Shown: positions 22,201 through 31,490, numbered from the stretch's first letter. The stretch: 64,000 nucleotides of DNA from Heterodera schachtii (GCA_023374025.1 SIJG01000016.1:1536642-1600641); one strand, 5' to 3'. Made by a program: numbers and translations. Notes: generated from the sequence alone by a model not told the origin.

Positions 22201-23065
22201 GCAATTTGTCCAGAATTAAAACGCATTCGAGGCCGTTAAGAGCTGTTTGCTGGGTATTTATTTGAGTTGGAATTTGGTGATTGGATGGTTGTCGAATTTG
22301 GGTCGGTTGCGGCACCTTAGTGTTCGCATTTTCAAACATTTGCTGATTTTGGCAACCCATAGGTGGTGGGGGATGTGGATAGTAAGGCGCGGGATATCCC
22401 CAATAATTTCCCGGAATTGGTGGCTGAACTGGCGGATATACCGCAATTGGTTGCTGAATAACTTGAGGTGGAGGAATGAGAATGCTTGGGTTGGCCTGGC
22501 GCTGGTTAGCAGTCACAGTTTTTTGCAAATTTTGTCGCACAAAATTAGGATTTGCTTGAATATTGGGAGCGTTTTGGCGCGGGTGCTGAATATGCAACTC
22601 AGGAATAATTTGCTCATTATTTGGCGTTGATGTGCGCAGAAAATTTCGATTTAGAATGTGATGACTGTGATGACCATTATTGTTTTCGTTCCCAGCTTGC
22701 CACAATTCCCTTTCACTGTTTTCTCCCACATTTGGCAAGCGTCTGAAACGCATTCTCAAACCTCCAAGCTGCTGCGTCAAATTCTGTTGATTTGCCAAAT
22801 TTTCCGCATCTTCACCATGTCCACTTTGTCTGTTTGCTGGCTCAATGTTCAAAACGGCGTGAAGAATTTGGTCGGAGTTCATGGTGTGTGCTAAAATTTC
22901 GCCATCGTTTAAAGAATTTTCGGCAACCCCAGTGTTAGCGGTGTTAATCGGCCGATTTTCTATATTTTGTGGTTGTTCATTTCCATCATTTTGGAGATGC
23001 TGGACTGGAGCGGCTTGTTGCATTCTGAGCCTTTGCCTTGTCAATGGTGGTGAGCGAAAAATCAT
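16202..23065 (-). CDS. Gag-pol polyprotein with extra SGNH/GDSL-like region, 2287 aa
   Basis: Residues 1-230 are Gln/Asn/Pro-rich; gag core about 270-450 (WPNKKRIDSLESKLSGRA). CCHC knuckle at 502-515 (CQNCGREGHVAKNC). Aspartic protease DSGA at about 647-650. Reverse transcriptase about 930-1110 with YIDD at 1075-1078. RNase H near 1231 (MTDACKTG). HHCC zinc finger about 1450-1490, integrase catalytic Asp 1523 (ICMDILS) and Glu 1618 (GQAERANQ). Typical Ty3 polyproteins end soon after the integrase C-terminus (about residue 1800 here). This one continues for about 490 residues with IIGDSSAAQL (2055-2064), ILGRDAL (from about 2105) and WIPPPYV (2141-2147), in the spacing of SGNH-hydrolase blocks I, III and the strand before block V. 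It ends in a Ser/Arg-rich tail. There is no frameshift between gag and pol. A hydrolase function is inference. Confidence 0.85.
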   Translation of the reverse strand: MIFRSPPLTRQRLRMQQAAPVQHLQNDGNEQPQNIENRPINTANTGVAENSLNDGEILAHTMNSDQILHAVLNIEPANRQSGHGEDAENLANQQNLTQQLGGLRMRFRRLPNVGENSERELWQAGNENNNGHHSHHILNRNFLRTSTPNNEQIIPELHIQHPRQNAPNIQANPNFVRQNLQKTVTANQRQANPSILIPPPQVIQQPIAVYPPVQPPIPGNYWGYPAPYYPHPPPPMGCQNQQMFENANTKVPQPTQIRQPSNHQIPTQINTQQTALNGLECVLILDKLPDIKGNEGNDSIKSFFKKFSQYTSDWPNKKRIDSLESKLSGRAERAFNSALANEPFIFENIKRHILQQLEATDCHEMAAFDELMQGIRRKPKEGLDDLADRIVSLVRRAYPGLTRNLADEYSIKHLIRSFDNAELALSLELNRRPGMSFDEFVALAARAETTQNAARRANSDRTQQNFGRSQPYRQYDGPMAKQSTNAFEPNKFQRFNENRVTCQNCGREGHVAKNCFRRFGDQDQHRYFGQNQNATGANRAQMPTHSNPNASQKPEQNQFGQRQQHQQSRNFLKQNFLVEQNEKQIESSDVQCAGVISNTPEMLDFFRKFWTKCDGKDDAGQKEAFPIGKIMAIKVEIYDQSADSMMDSGAQISLVQASFVKYLLENSTLQVENLKIFSKTRNVVDINGKTVECYGIIILPITRKGCEAVDVPLHITDAPIGLPILFGTNAMGMLGFKLFDSQNGELIEFECADHKSDYVRIVYSTLIEPHSTKFVELSVSPKFSGKDFIISSNDERNDLRVEPSLNKERRGKTIAAITNFSQNALTLKENEEVAVVEAIKDVADVENCLGESWLFSEPSEVKMEKSKPENEESNAKFGPLSKENSEILENLLNDFSRIFAFHDHELTQTEMVKHGIDTGEANPVKQRMRPVPYAYREKVAAMIQDYLGRGIIRHSISPWASPIVIVPKKDGSLRFCVDYRGLNAITRKDCFPLPNIERTLLMLGGRKFFSTLDFLSGYWQIKMAENSIEKTAFSTEFGLHEFTVMPFGLCNAVATFQRFMSHLFGSKLNDFVFVYIDDVLVASESFEQHLKHLKFVFEQIQEAGLKIKISKCQFCTEELKFLGHILTRNGIKMDAEKTKPVLELPVPKSKKDLHSFLGFMTYYRKFIYSFGSVAAPLFKLLKKDVKFQMGEAEIQAVSTLKEKILSEVVLYFPDFKAAMENPLRKFIIMTDACKTGISAVLCQSDNENRIRPIYFASRQCNNFESRYCPTELEALAVRFGVKKFSQYITMIPTKVLTDHKALVPMFKRKSETGNARVDKWIMELSARFILEIEYNPGKANIIADVLSRSGALKPRELAEKIFRVEQVDGNISASVPKMEMIEWVNATKESELGNLYEFLEKRKLPEDKRECQRIFDTIHKFTLIEGLLYFHDSNYGNLRLFVPQKFRNKLIEERHEGKCAGHLSGKKIFGQLAEKYFWPNMRADCVNAVLKCRICAHTRNPRANLPELRPVITTEPFELICMDILSIGMSERGNRYVLVMVDHFTKYLITAAIPDKSVESVAKAFVEQLVLVFGKPKRIHSDKGAEFVNKTMEEISQILGVERSTTAGYDPNANGQAERANQTILNMLKRSTDSNWSWDDRLPFVTFAFNITPSETTGFSPYNLLFGRPVNFPSSDNVNFTVNPSYTIDEETYLQLFRENLLKILENAKNNSDKSRERMEKWFNSQPKVTLQKYQKGERVMVIFPGANKRSTHKKLKWNIFGPYQILEISNSSAKVTPADKKNADPICVPLERLIRAPDGLPNISTTPRGKNAYKNVLNVVTILIFEEKSMEFEQENFLGKTKTSSGTMNFSEEEEKMDIAEAEIKWTMTCEGGGHVLCKKLLAGDLDPVLSKSQGIGAMVVQTPLQGLITLFILRSNVSMSASKDLLKVANQLEKLGGIAKLQAILTSDPDFELLKYVEERGDAVRSGSCPGIEEVEIIWKNWVSSCASAHEALKRTGFGQICLEAPISLSELPEADRIGWEKVFNAGKWALEKVRATVVFGKTTLVHQPRVIIGDSSAAQLCGEANNQISAHFIGTVQGTLGDVIRALDKSVLTSKVTSALIILGRDALIKGQTVTQIMEECERIKAICGQFGHVRFVWIPPPYVREKHAQYNELLPGLEHIAAEWFIALTENGRSLIEMWRFGDTFDMTRVRADGKILPEGLKCLRAWIFTQISVFPDDNFLGIRRSSRSLPSVPDQFSELSIHRPHQFSRGHRVHPYSLQSSSSRNTQSRSDGKAYSSRSRRH

Positions 23066-23323
23066 CCGAATTTATCAACACGAGATAGAACAACAATGAT
23101 CAGTTTTAAAGCAACACGAGCTTTTAACAAAATTCGATAATTCGGTGAGCACAACACGAGTGCTTTTAATCGGCGAGCAGAAAGTTGTAAGGTCGGCAAA
23201 AGTACGCCGAATGATGCTTTAAACCCAACACGAGGGTATAGAAAACACTTTTCCACTTGATTTCACACAAAAAATTTTATGGCCGATATTATCCTTTAAT
23301 GAATTGTCGCCACTAAGCCAAAC

Positions 23324-23343
23324 CTTTGTCGCCAGGAGCGCCA
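23324..23343 (-). other. Primer-binding site of the gypsy-type element
   Basis: TGGCGCTCCTGGCGACAAAG begins at the first base after the 5' LTR. A TGG start complementary to the CCA end of a tRNA is the expected form. The priming tRNA was not identified. Confidence 0.6.
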
Positions 23344-23736
23344 AGTTGGACAAAACAACAAATTGGATGGGGATGGGTTGTCTCTTTTCCCAAATAGCAA
23401 TTGGAGTCAAAACACAATTATATGTCAGCACCTGTTTAAAACAAATTCGCAAACACTTTAATGAATAAACGAAACAAAATAATTTACGACGATAAATTTC
23501 AAATTGCAAAACAATAATTTAAAAGTCGAGACCACAGCAATAAATTTGATGAAATCAGCGTCCAAAGAAATTCAAAAAACAAAAGAAGAGAAGACAATAA
23601 AACAAAACGAAAAAAAAAGAGAACCGTAATTGAAAAACACAATATTTAGGTCCATAACAAGAAAGAAAAGACAGAACGCCAATAAATAATTATAATTTAA
23701 AACATAAAAGAGGTCAAAAGTCAATTAAGTACCACA
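23344..23736 (-). repeat. 5' LTR of gypsy-type element
   Basis: 393 bp, matching 15711-16102 except for a few positions. It contains AATAAA-like signals near its end in element orientation. Followed on plus by CAAC (23737-23740), the second copy of the target duplication, and then the resumed exon of the membrane-protein gene. Confidence 0.85.
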
Positions 23737-23989
23737 CAACTTCCGCGCGGTTTACACAATTGTGCCGTTGGCCACTTTGGTGAAAATTTGTGCCATTTTT
23801 TACCATTTGATTTTGTGGCATTTTTTCAACTTTTAGGTGATCAGCATCGTCTTGGCGTGTTCATCCGTCTTCGAGATTTTCTTCATGAATTCGCCGCTGA
23901 AAAAGAAGTGCCCCGTGTGTGCTTATGCTTCAACCGTCGACGACTACGATGATGATGATTATTTTGCCACGGAATGTGCCATCGACTGA

Positions 23990-24469
23990 ACTTAAGCAGA
24001 GACGAATCGGGAACGATGCTAATGCCAACAACAAAACATAACCAATGCGATGAAACAACAATGTGATGAATAAGACATACATATAATCGATATAATCTAT
24101 TTCTACGTAAACTGTTGTATTCCGTTGTCTATTCCATTATATTAGTAGATGTATATGTATCAGATTATCTATTTCAAAACCATAAACCCAATGGTTTTCG
24201 GGGTCGCTGATCACGAATCCGGCACATCCATTTCGATCAATTCCAACCTCGGGCCTGATTTCGAAAAAGAGTCATTCCGTATCTCGGGAAATTCCTATTT
24301 TATTCGGCGGTGAAATAAATATTTAGTCGGAAAGAATCAACGAGCAAAAACGAACATCAAAATGGTCAACACAGATCAATTTGTCCATTCAATATTCTCC
24401 AAAATAGCCCGATCACTTCTCAATTATAATAATTCACTTCCGCACATTTTGACGCCTTTTTCCGCTGCT
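23990..24469. other. Intergenic; mirrored 3' flank and element relic
   Basis: 24060-24165 is the mirror of 12880-13020 (shared 3' flank of the inverted gene pair). 24185-24260 carries the module TTTTCGGGGTCGCTGATCAC found inside several MITEs, here without visible termini. 24340-24460 resembles an F1 3' flank. Confidence 0.45.
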
Positions 24470-25907
24470 TTAGTCCTCTTCTTCTTTTGGTTGTGGATAC
24501 AATGGGCTAAATTAAGTGCAATTTTAATTGGATGAATACATAATTAAAAATGTGCAAATCGCTTTTGCCTCACCCAATGCATTTTCTGACACCACTCAAT
24601 TCAATGCTGACATTGTTCCAATTGTTCGAATTTTCGTCTTCCCACTGAACCATTTGTCCAATTGGGCATCGCTTCAGCAGCCAACATTTAAAACCGTGCC
24701 CTCCTTTCTCCAATGTCAGTTTTTCTTGAGTTCGTTCATTGACCAATTCAAATGGCTCAGCATACGCAATTGTGGACATTGACAAAATGTAACTGACACA
24801 ATTGGTGGCATGAATAAATGTCTAAACAAAGCAAAAAAATGAGAGTCATCCAAGGCATTGATGCTGAAAGAAAAATGGGGGCGACCTCCTTGAAATTTTT
24901 GAGCAACTTTTGAAATCGCGATAGCATTTGAACATTGGAATGCAATCGCTTCGGTTGGCCGTCTTTTCTCGGAATGTGCAACCATTTGAACAGAAATTGG
25001 CCAGTACTTCGATCACCAATCAAACCGGGCAACAGATGGGCTGAATTCGATAGAATTTGCAAATGAATGAAATCGGCGGAGAAATGTCAGCAAAATGAGA
25101 CAAAACAAAATGAGCAAATGAACACCGTTGGGAAATTGCAAAAGGCGAATGTTTGTCTCAAAAAGGGGCCAAATTGCACTGACAATAACACTCCAAATCC
25201 ACCGAATAGTCCTCGTTTTGTATGCAAACACATACAAATTCAAGTTGATGTCTCTTTTTGCAAAAATTGGCTGATTAGCACGGAGAAATGCGATGACGGA
25301 GTGATCGATGTACCTGAAAAGGGTGGACAAAGCGTAATATATATATATTTTTTAAATTTTGAATTACTTAATTCGAAGATGTTTAAAGCGAATGTTGTTG
25401 GGTAGCGGATGGTCGGGCAATGGCAATTCGACAGATTTGGTCACACAGCGGATCAACACAGATGATTTCGGCATTCCATGGTCCTTGCAAATTTCGGTTG
25501 GTCTCCAAATTGTCAATTCTGTTGTGCCGTCATTGAAATGTTTGTCCACTAAAACATCAAAACGAGGCGAAAGCAATGCCAATTTGAGACCGAGTTGAGT
25601 GTGGTCAAAAAACGGAAGAGTGTCCATCCACAAATCATTGCAAATCCAACTGAAATGGGTTTGGAAAATATTATGGGACGCTTAAAATGAAAGGAATTTC
25701 ATAATTTTTTTACCCAACAAATTCTCACATTTTTTTCCTCACAATTCTTCGATTGTTCTTTTTCTTTGCCAGTCGAAAAAGACTTGGCAGTTTTCCATGC
25801 GATGTGTGCTGTTTCTGCTGTTCATGATGTTCACCAATTGCCGTAGAAGAAATGAGCCGGCGGTTGTCGGAAGAAAAGTTTTGCTTTTTTTTGACTGGCG
25901 GTACCAT
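24470..25907 (-). pseudogene. F1 F-box-like copy with long basic 5' exon, frameshifted
   Basis: Exons 25907-25729, 25649-25368, 25313-24886, 24821-24574 and 24506-24470. The first exon is 179 nt rather than 11-29 and encodes a 59-residue basic N-terminus (MVPPVKKKQNFSSDNRRL, SLFRLAKKKNNRR) joining the F-box-like exon in the usual phase. Exon 3 is 428 nt where the family rule (1+3n) needs 427. Its first half is open as YIDHSVIAFL to a stop after SVARFDW; the second half (GQFLFKWLHIPRKDGQPKRL) is in another frame. So there is one net frameshift near 25020-25110. Exons 4 and 5 are open (VNERTQEKLTLEK, tail PLYPQPKEEED). Probably a young pseudogene, unless the shift is a sequencing error. Confidence 0.6.
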
Positions 25908-27166
25908 TAAAAATAATAATTTTGCTAAATTGAAATCAATCTTTAGGCTTTAAATGATCATTGTACATTTAGGCGCCACGATGGAAACCCAAAGGTGGGA
26001 CGGTGAACTTTAAATGTTGGTACTCTTACTGTATGTCGTTTACATACCATAAAAAATAGTTTTTAAATCAAATCAACTTTCCAGTGAGTTTTCGGAGTCG
26101 GTGATCACGAATCTGACATCCATTTAGACCTGGTTTGAAGCCCGAACCCGGATCAAAAAGTCGAAAACTCGCATTTAAAAACAGATTCCAAATTTTCTGA
26201 TGGGTTTTCTCAGTGGTTTGTATATATTTGGCTCATTTGTGACATCATTTGGAAAACAGCGAAGTGTTCGCGTGGCCATTAAAAAGAACAGACGGTAAGG
26301 AAATTTTAAACTTTCAAATTTCTAACAATTTAACAATTAATTGCCCGCATTTCAGTTGGATTTGTGCGGATGTTTGGATGGACATTTTCCCGCATTTTAA
26401 CCGTCCTCAACTCGGCCTCAAATTGAAAATGCAATTTGTTAACAGATTTTTTACTAAAAATGACCAATTTTGCGATTTTGGGCCATTTTGCTAAGAAAAA
26501 ATAGGATTTTGGGGGCATGGCGGTGCCGATAGGCGCCGCCGGGGAAAAAATATTCGCGCTTCGCGCCAAAATGCGAAACGCAAAAGTGCCAAAAAAGCGA
26601 AATTTGCGAAATAATTTTCTGGTGAAATTTACTTTTTTTTTGCAAACTGAAGGCATTGGTCGATTTTTTATACATTTATAAAGAGAGAATGAACAATGAT
26701 TTACTAAGCATTTGCTTCTCTTTCGTTTTTCGTGACTATAAAAATGTTTGCTTTTTCTATTTCCCTCTCATTCTACAAATATTTCTAACATAATTATTCT
26801 ACCCTTTGTGACATCCTTTTTAATTGTGCTATTCTAAATCAATGCAAGGGCCTAGACAGGGGATGAGGAGGCTAAAGACCTCCCCCTCCCACCCCGAAAC
26901 CCAAAAAATGGACACCAAATGGCAAAATTGTCTCTTTGGCGAAAAACGAATACAACATCCTGCAAAAAATATCTCCTAATTTGGGATTTGAAAAAAAGAT
27001 TTTTGAATTCATACCCCCCCCCCCCCAAAGCCAAGCATCTGGCACGCCCTTTAATCAATGATCAGCCTCAGATGTATGTATGGACCACGTAAAAATGTTA
27101 TGGCCTAAGAAACTGAGAGAATGGTCATTGGTTGGACGCATAAACTGCAGCAGTTTAAGTCACCAC
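25908..27166. other. Non-coding with scattered relics
   Basis: 26085-26180 holds the TCGGTGATCACGAATCTGAC module. 26515-26545 holds a GGCGGTGCCGATAGGCGCCG hairpin motif, and 27012-27027 is a C run. Apart from the F1 fragment at 26240-26450 I see no gene. Confidence 0.4.
26240..26450 (+). pseudogene. F1 fragment: 5' exon and start of F-box-like exon
   Basis: On plus, a basic exon (GKQRSVRVAIKKNRR) ends CG|GTAAGG. A 59-nt intron ends CATTTCAG and is followed by WICADVWMDIFPHFNRPQ, LGLKLKMQ. It then stops matching at about 26434. The 5' exon is related to the long exon of the copy at 25.9 kb, but no start or remaining exons are present. Confidence 0.5.
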
Positions 27167-28482
27167 CTCTTTGAAATTGGTGATCCATTCAAGATTTCGA
27201 GGAGGATTAACGCAATGCAATCGCTTCGGTTGGCCATTTGCTGTCGGCGTGTGTAACCATTTGGACAGCACTTGGCCAGCAGTTGGAGGAGTTGCATTTG
27301 GCCCATCAAAATCATCACTACGCGCATCCGGGAACAGAGCATAAAAATGCATTGAACTCAGGTTCACATCGGAGAGGATTGAAGGCGATGTGAGACGAAG
27401 CAAAGTGTTAAAATGCGCATCATTTTTAAAACTCAAATGATGGACATTTATTGTCGTAAAAATGGGCCAAATTTGACGGACAAAAACATCCCAAATCGGG
27501 CGGACATTGCTTTCGGCATGGCCTGTAATCATCAAGTACAAATTGGTGCCCTTGTCGAAAATTTGCTGATTGGAGCGGAGAAATTCGACGATGGCATGAT
27601 CAATGTATCTGAAAAGGGGGGAAACAAATGCATTAATACACACACAAAAAATTTATGTTGAATAACGCAATCCGAAGGAGGCGAAAGCGAATTTTGTTCG
27701 GCAACGGACGGTCGGGCCATGGAAAGTCCACATAATTGCCACCAATTCGTACAGACAAAGTTGCTTTTGGTCCTGCTAATTCCTTGTGAATTTTGATTGT
27801 CCTCCAAAGTGTCAATTCGCTTTTGCCATTGAAATGCGTGCCCACCAAAGCATCGAAACGTGGCGAAAGCAATGCGGCTCTTATGCAGTTTAACCCCCAT
27901 AAATTTTTTGAAGAATTTTTTTCTGTTTTAAAAAGACGTGAAAACGAATTTATGGGGGTTTTCTGGGTCGCTGATCACGAATTCCGCATCCATTTCGACC
28001 AATTTAAAATCCCGGATTCGAATTCGAACAAAAGTGAAAAAATCAAAATTAACATTAATCTTCATACCTGTATAGAATGACCATTTTTTGATATTGTTTG
28101 AGTTTCGACTAAATTCGGCTTATTTTGGTCGATTTATGAATAAAAGTAAGAATTTTCAAAATTTAAATTTGCCACTTTTTGTTCGAATTCGGGTCCGGGA
28201 TTCGAAATTGGTCGAAATGGATGCCGGATTCTTGATCAGCGGCCCCGAAAATCTATATATTAGTATGTTTTTTGTTTGGAAGTGGAAAAAATTTTTTATG
28301 GGGGTTAAACTGCATAAGAGCCAGCAATGCCAATTTGAGACCGAGTTGAGCATGGTCAAAATAGGGGAAAATGTCCATCAAAATGTCGTTGCACACCCAA
28401 CTGAAATGCGTGAAAACATTAATTAAATGATAAAAATATTCAATTTACAAATTCCTCACATTTTCCTTAATTGTCGGTCCAT
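27167..28482 (-). pseudogene. F1 F-box-like copy interrupted by a MITE and lacking exons 4-5
   Basis: Exon 1 28482-28460 (ATGGACCGACAA, GTGAG donor). Exon 2 begins at 28400 and is split by the 447-bp element 27876-28322, resuming to 27667. Exon 3 is 27608-27167 (FRYIDHAIVEFLRSNQ, GPNATPPTAGQVLSKWLHTP, ITNFKEV). No exon 4 or tail exon is found down to 26.2 kb. Apart from the insertion, exons 2 and 3 are open, so it was intact until recently or lost its 3' end first. Confidence 0.65.
27876..28322. mobile_element. 447-bp MITE inside an F-box-like exon
   Basis: Left terminus GGCTCTTATGCAGTTTAACC, right terminus (complement) the same 20 bases. AGCAATGC at 27868-27875 and 28323-28330 is an exact 8-bp target duplication, and removing it restores the family reading of exon 2. 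Both arms contain TCGCTGATCACGAATTC or its near complement. No transposase ORF; hAT-like by duplication length. Confidence 0.8.
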
Positions 28483-29013
28483 TTTGTGCCAATTAGCTGC
28501 ACACTTTTGTCGTAAGTTATAATAATTGCAAAAAATGACAGTAACTGTCAACTTTCTCTGCCTTTTATATAATTTTTCTCATAAATTGCAACTTTTTTTA
28601 GGTACCTAATTTATTTTTCTCTCAATTTATTTAAAAAAAGCAAAAAAATGTTCGTAAATTTCTTTTTTGCTTAAAATAAGCAACAGAAAACTGTTAAAAT
28701 TCTAAGAACTGAACCCAAATTAAGGGCAATCCGAAGGCTCAAGAACAGTTTATGCGTCCAATCAAATTTTTCATCCGGTGGCTATGTTTCGGCTTGATAT
28801 CGAAAGTAATTTTTAACCATGCATTTCTCGAACTTATATTTCTAATTGAAAGGATTCCCTAACCCCAAATGTTCCGTAATTTTGGCCGGAATTTCTGAAT
28901 TCCTCAGGCAACCATAAAATTTTAAAGTTATTTGTTGTTAAAAGGATTCTTCAAGATAATTGGGTTCTGGTCGGTTTTATGTGTCCCATGAATGGGTGTC
29001 AGTCCAAAACATC
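28483..29013. other. AT-rich, no gene seen
   Basis: 5' flank of the interrupted F1 copy (TTTTGTGCCAATTAGCTGC, then TTTGTCGTAAGTTATAAT) passing into AT-rich sequence. No supported ORF. Confidence 0.35.
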
Positions 29014-29141
29014 CCTTCCATAACGTCACCACCCAAAACGGAACTGAGATTAATTATTTTTAATCTGAGACTGTCCTTTTTGCTCAAATCTAATCATTGA
29101 TTTAAATTTGGTGCCGTTTTGGGTGGTGACGTTATGGAAGG
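29014..29141. repeat. 128-bp inverted-repeat element
   Basis: Arms 29014-29041 and 29114-29141 are perfect 28-bp inverted copies, starting CCTTCCATAACGTCACCACC. Target duplication not convincing. MITE-like. Confidence 0.5.
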
Positions 29142-31335
29142 AAACGTATTGGGTAGGACCCCCATCAAAAAGTCGAAAATTCTTAATTTTCGAATTTCCA
29201 TTTTTTGTCTAAAAATGGTTTAAATATTTTTTATTGAATCACTAATGACTTTTACTTCATTTCCGTTAAACAAAGTATGAAGCAAAAATCTGAAATCAAA
29301 AATTTGAATTTCGGATTTTTTGTTCGAATTCGGGTCCGGGGCAGGAATGCTCGAAATGGTGCCGAATTAAATGAGGATTTGCGGATTTTTGTGGTCTTTT
29401 AAATAAATTTGAGGATTTTTGTGGTCTTTTGGTAAAAAAGTGATAAAAGCGCATGATTTTTTGAAAAATTAGGTATATTTGGCAAAATGCTCGAACTTTT
29501 CTTCAAATCTTAAACATTTTTTCGAAAAATCCTCAGAAAAAGAATTTAATGGAGTAATTAAGCGGGCCAAAAATGGTGATGTTTTTCATTGAAATCGCAC
29601 TCAAAATCCCAAAAATTTTCCAGCAGCGCCTATCGGCACTGCCGAACCCCATCCTCCCAAAGTTTCCAAAAAGTTTTTTGGAAAACCGCGCCACAAAAAA
29701 AGCAATTGAATTTGTTCCATTTTTTAATGTTTTTAAAATATGAGGATTTTTAATGTCAATGAGGATTTTTTGAGGTATTTTAGTGGCAGATGAGGATTTT
29801 TATTGGTTGAAATGAGGATTTTCAAAATTTTGAGATCGAAGCTCTGGTATTTCCAAAATATAGCAAACTTTGCAAAAAAAAAAAAAATTTGAATTCGAGT
29901 TAGTAATTTTGGTAATAGTAGTACTTATGTACTTTACAGACCATAAAAATAAAAAAATGAAATTGGCGGGAGCCGAGGCATTGACAAATGCCTAAAATTG
30001 TAGGCCTTTTAATTTCCGAAATCCTGTCCGGGTGTCCCACTCGGAAAAGCCTGGTCCGGGTACAAACCTGCGGGCCGGGCCGATTGGAGAGGCGAAATCG
30101 CATTAAAAATTACAAAATTTTTCCCGGCCGCGCCTATCGGCACCGCCGGACCTCCTGTTCCCCAAAAGTTTTTTGGAAAAACTGCCCCAAAAAAATGGTG
30201 TGAAAAGAAAAAAAAATGTCGTCGCCCGGAGGAGGTACCCCCTCCAAGGTAGCTGTCAAAATCCCAAAAATCTATCATTTTTTGGTGAAAATCTGTTAAC
30301 AAATCAGAAAGAAATTATATAAAAATTTTTCGGCGGCGCCTATCGGTACCGCCGGACCCCCCCCCCCCCCCCCCCCCCCCACCATGTTCCCTTAAATTTT
30401 TTTGGAAAAAGTGCAAAAAAAACTTTTTTAAAAGCAAAAAATGCCGCTACTTTAATGTTTGAGACTCCTAGCAAAATTTACGTTTGACCTACCCCTTTTT
30501 AATGTGTTTTTGATTTAAAAAAATACATTTGAATTATTTTCATTTAAATTTCTCGGTTCTCGATTCCCGTGTCGAGAAATTTCTCGGGTTTTTTGGGTTT
30601 CGGTTCTTGTATCGTTTCCCGAGATCATTTCCCTGTCTCGGTAAAAATCACTTCTCGCACAGCCCTACCTCGTACTGCAAATTGAGATAAATTTCTGTTT
30701 TTTCACATATGAGTTGCGTTTTTGCCAATGATTTTATCTCAAAAGCCTTCCACCCTTGTGTTTTTTCGTAAGGGATCAAGAAATGTAAAAGTGCCGAAAA
30801 TACTATCATTTAAAAATTTCTCATATTTTTTTCCTTAAACGTTGGTTCATTTTGCGGCAATTAACAGCTTAATTATTGTCGTAATTTGTGATTTCGATGC
30901 GAAAAATGATATTAAATAAACTAAAAAAAACTTTATTTATATTAATATAAAAATAATTAGAAAATGATTAAATATTTAAATTAAGTTTTCTAAAGGAATA
31001 GGTAGAGCGAAGGCGAGAAAGTTTTGATTGGCGTGAAACTGAAAAAAATTTGTTCTGAAAATTTAACATTCATTCGCCAAAAAATGGAAGTTTATGCCAT
31101 AAATCATAAAATGGAAAGACAAAATTTTTTTTGATTTTTTCTGTTTTGTTGGTAAATTTAAAAATAATTCGAATTCTTGTTTTTTGGGATTTTCTAAATT
31201 TTTAAAATAAAAATGTAGCTGATTGTGAGATACAAGAGTTATGGCCAAAAAATAACTCAAAAAATTGAATTATTCTGGCCATTTTGCGCCGTAAACCATG
31301 TCTTTTTTTTTCAACCGAATCTAGAAGGTTAGGAG
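29142..31335. other. Long non-coding stretch
   Basis: Contains several GCGCCTATCGGCAC/CCGCC motif copies (about 29625, 30125, 30335), a C run of about 22 at 30358-30380, and repeated GAGGATTTTTGTGG units at about 29370-29440. It also holds the orphan F1 5'-flank block at 30780-31090 (ATGAACCAACGTTTAAGG on minus, no following exon). No intact gene. Confidence 0.45.
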
Positions 31336-31490
31336 TAGAGACCGGCGCGGGATTTTGCGGGATTCAAGTCCGCAATCCCGCATTTTTTAGAAAATGCGGG
31401 ATTAATCCCGCGGGATACCGTCCTCCAAAAAATGTTGAGTTCAAATCCCGCAGCGGGCGCGACCCGCAAATTTGAAATTTCCGGTCTCTA
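31336..31490. mobile_element. 155-bp TAGAGACCGG-type MITE
   Basis: Termini TAGAGACCGG and CCGGTCTCTA. GTTAGGAG at 31328-31335 and 31491-31498 is an exact 8-bp target duplication. The interior is a tandem of CGCGGGATT-like words (GCGGGATT, ATCCCGC). Confidence 0.75.

Larger units (their letters stand above)
15711..23736 (-). mobile_element. Ty3/gypsy-type LTR retrotransposon with SGNH-like C-terminal region
   Basis: 8.0 kb on the minus strand. LTRs at 23344-23736 (5') and 15711-16102 (3') differ at only a few positions around GAAGACAATAAAACAAAACG, indicating recent insertion. Target duplication is CAAC. The primer-binding site follows the 5' LTR directly (TGGCGCTCCTGGCGACAAAG, 23343-23324). 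One long ORF (23065-16202) carries gag, protease, reverse transcriptase, RNase H and integrase, in the Ty3/gypsy order with integrase last. It is inserted in exon 4 of a membrane-protein gene of opposite orientation. With an intact ORF and near-identical LTRs it may be, or recently was, able to move. Confidence 0.85.
14790..23989 (+). pseudogene. Four-helix membrane protein gene split by a retrotransposon
   Basis: Exons 14790-14900, 14957-15187, 15235-15399, 15603-15710 continuing at 23741-23779, and 23837-23989. Leaving out the element and one copy of its CAAC duplication gives 807 nt (268 codons plus stop), so the rest of the gene is open. Helices lie at about residues 5-25 (LMQIVLTLAIIWQLMSL), 125-148 (QFGIALFSLVLLGLGIK), 172-195 (FWYAFPSVIGWCISAALSS) and 219-232 (VISIVLACSSVF). 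The C-terminus is longer than the partner's and has Cys/Asp clusters (KKKCPVCAYAS, DDYDDDD). The insertion falls in the loop after helix 3 (WTCYN/FRAV). The transcript would read into the antisense of the element, so a normal product is unlikely. The intact partner is at 13022-14182. Confidence 0.7.

Noticed and set aside
16421..22894. Many plus-strand open frames opposite the large gypsy-type ORF
   Set aside because: They are antisense shadows of a continuous polyprotein with clear protease, RT, RNase H and integrase motifs.
30358..30380. Long C homopolymer
   Set aside because: Probably a slippage-prone tract or sequencing artefact next to a dispersed GC hairpin word; no feature attached.
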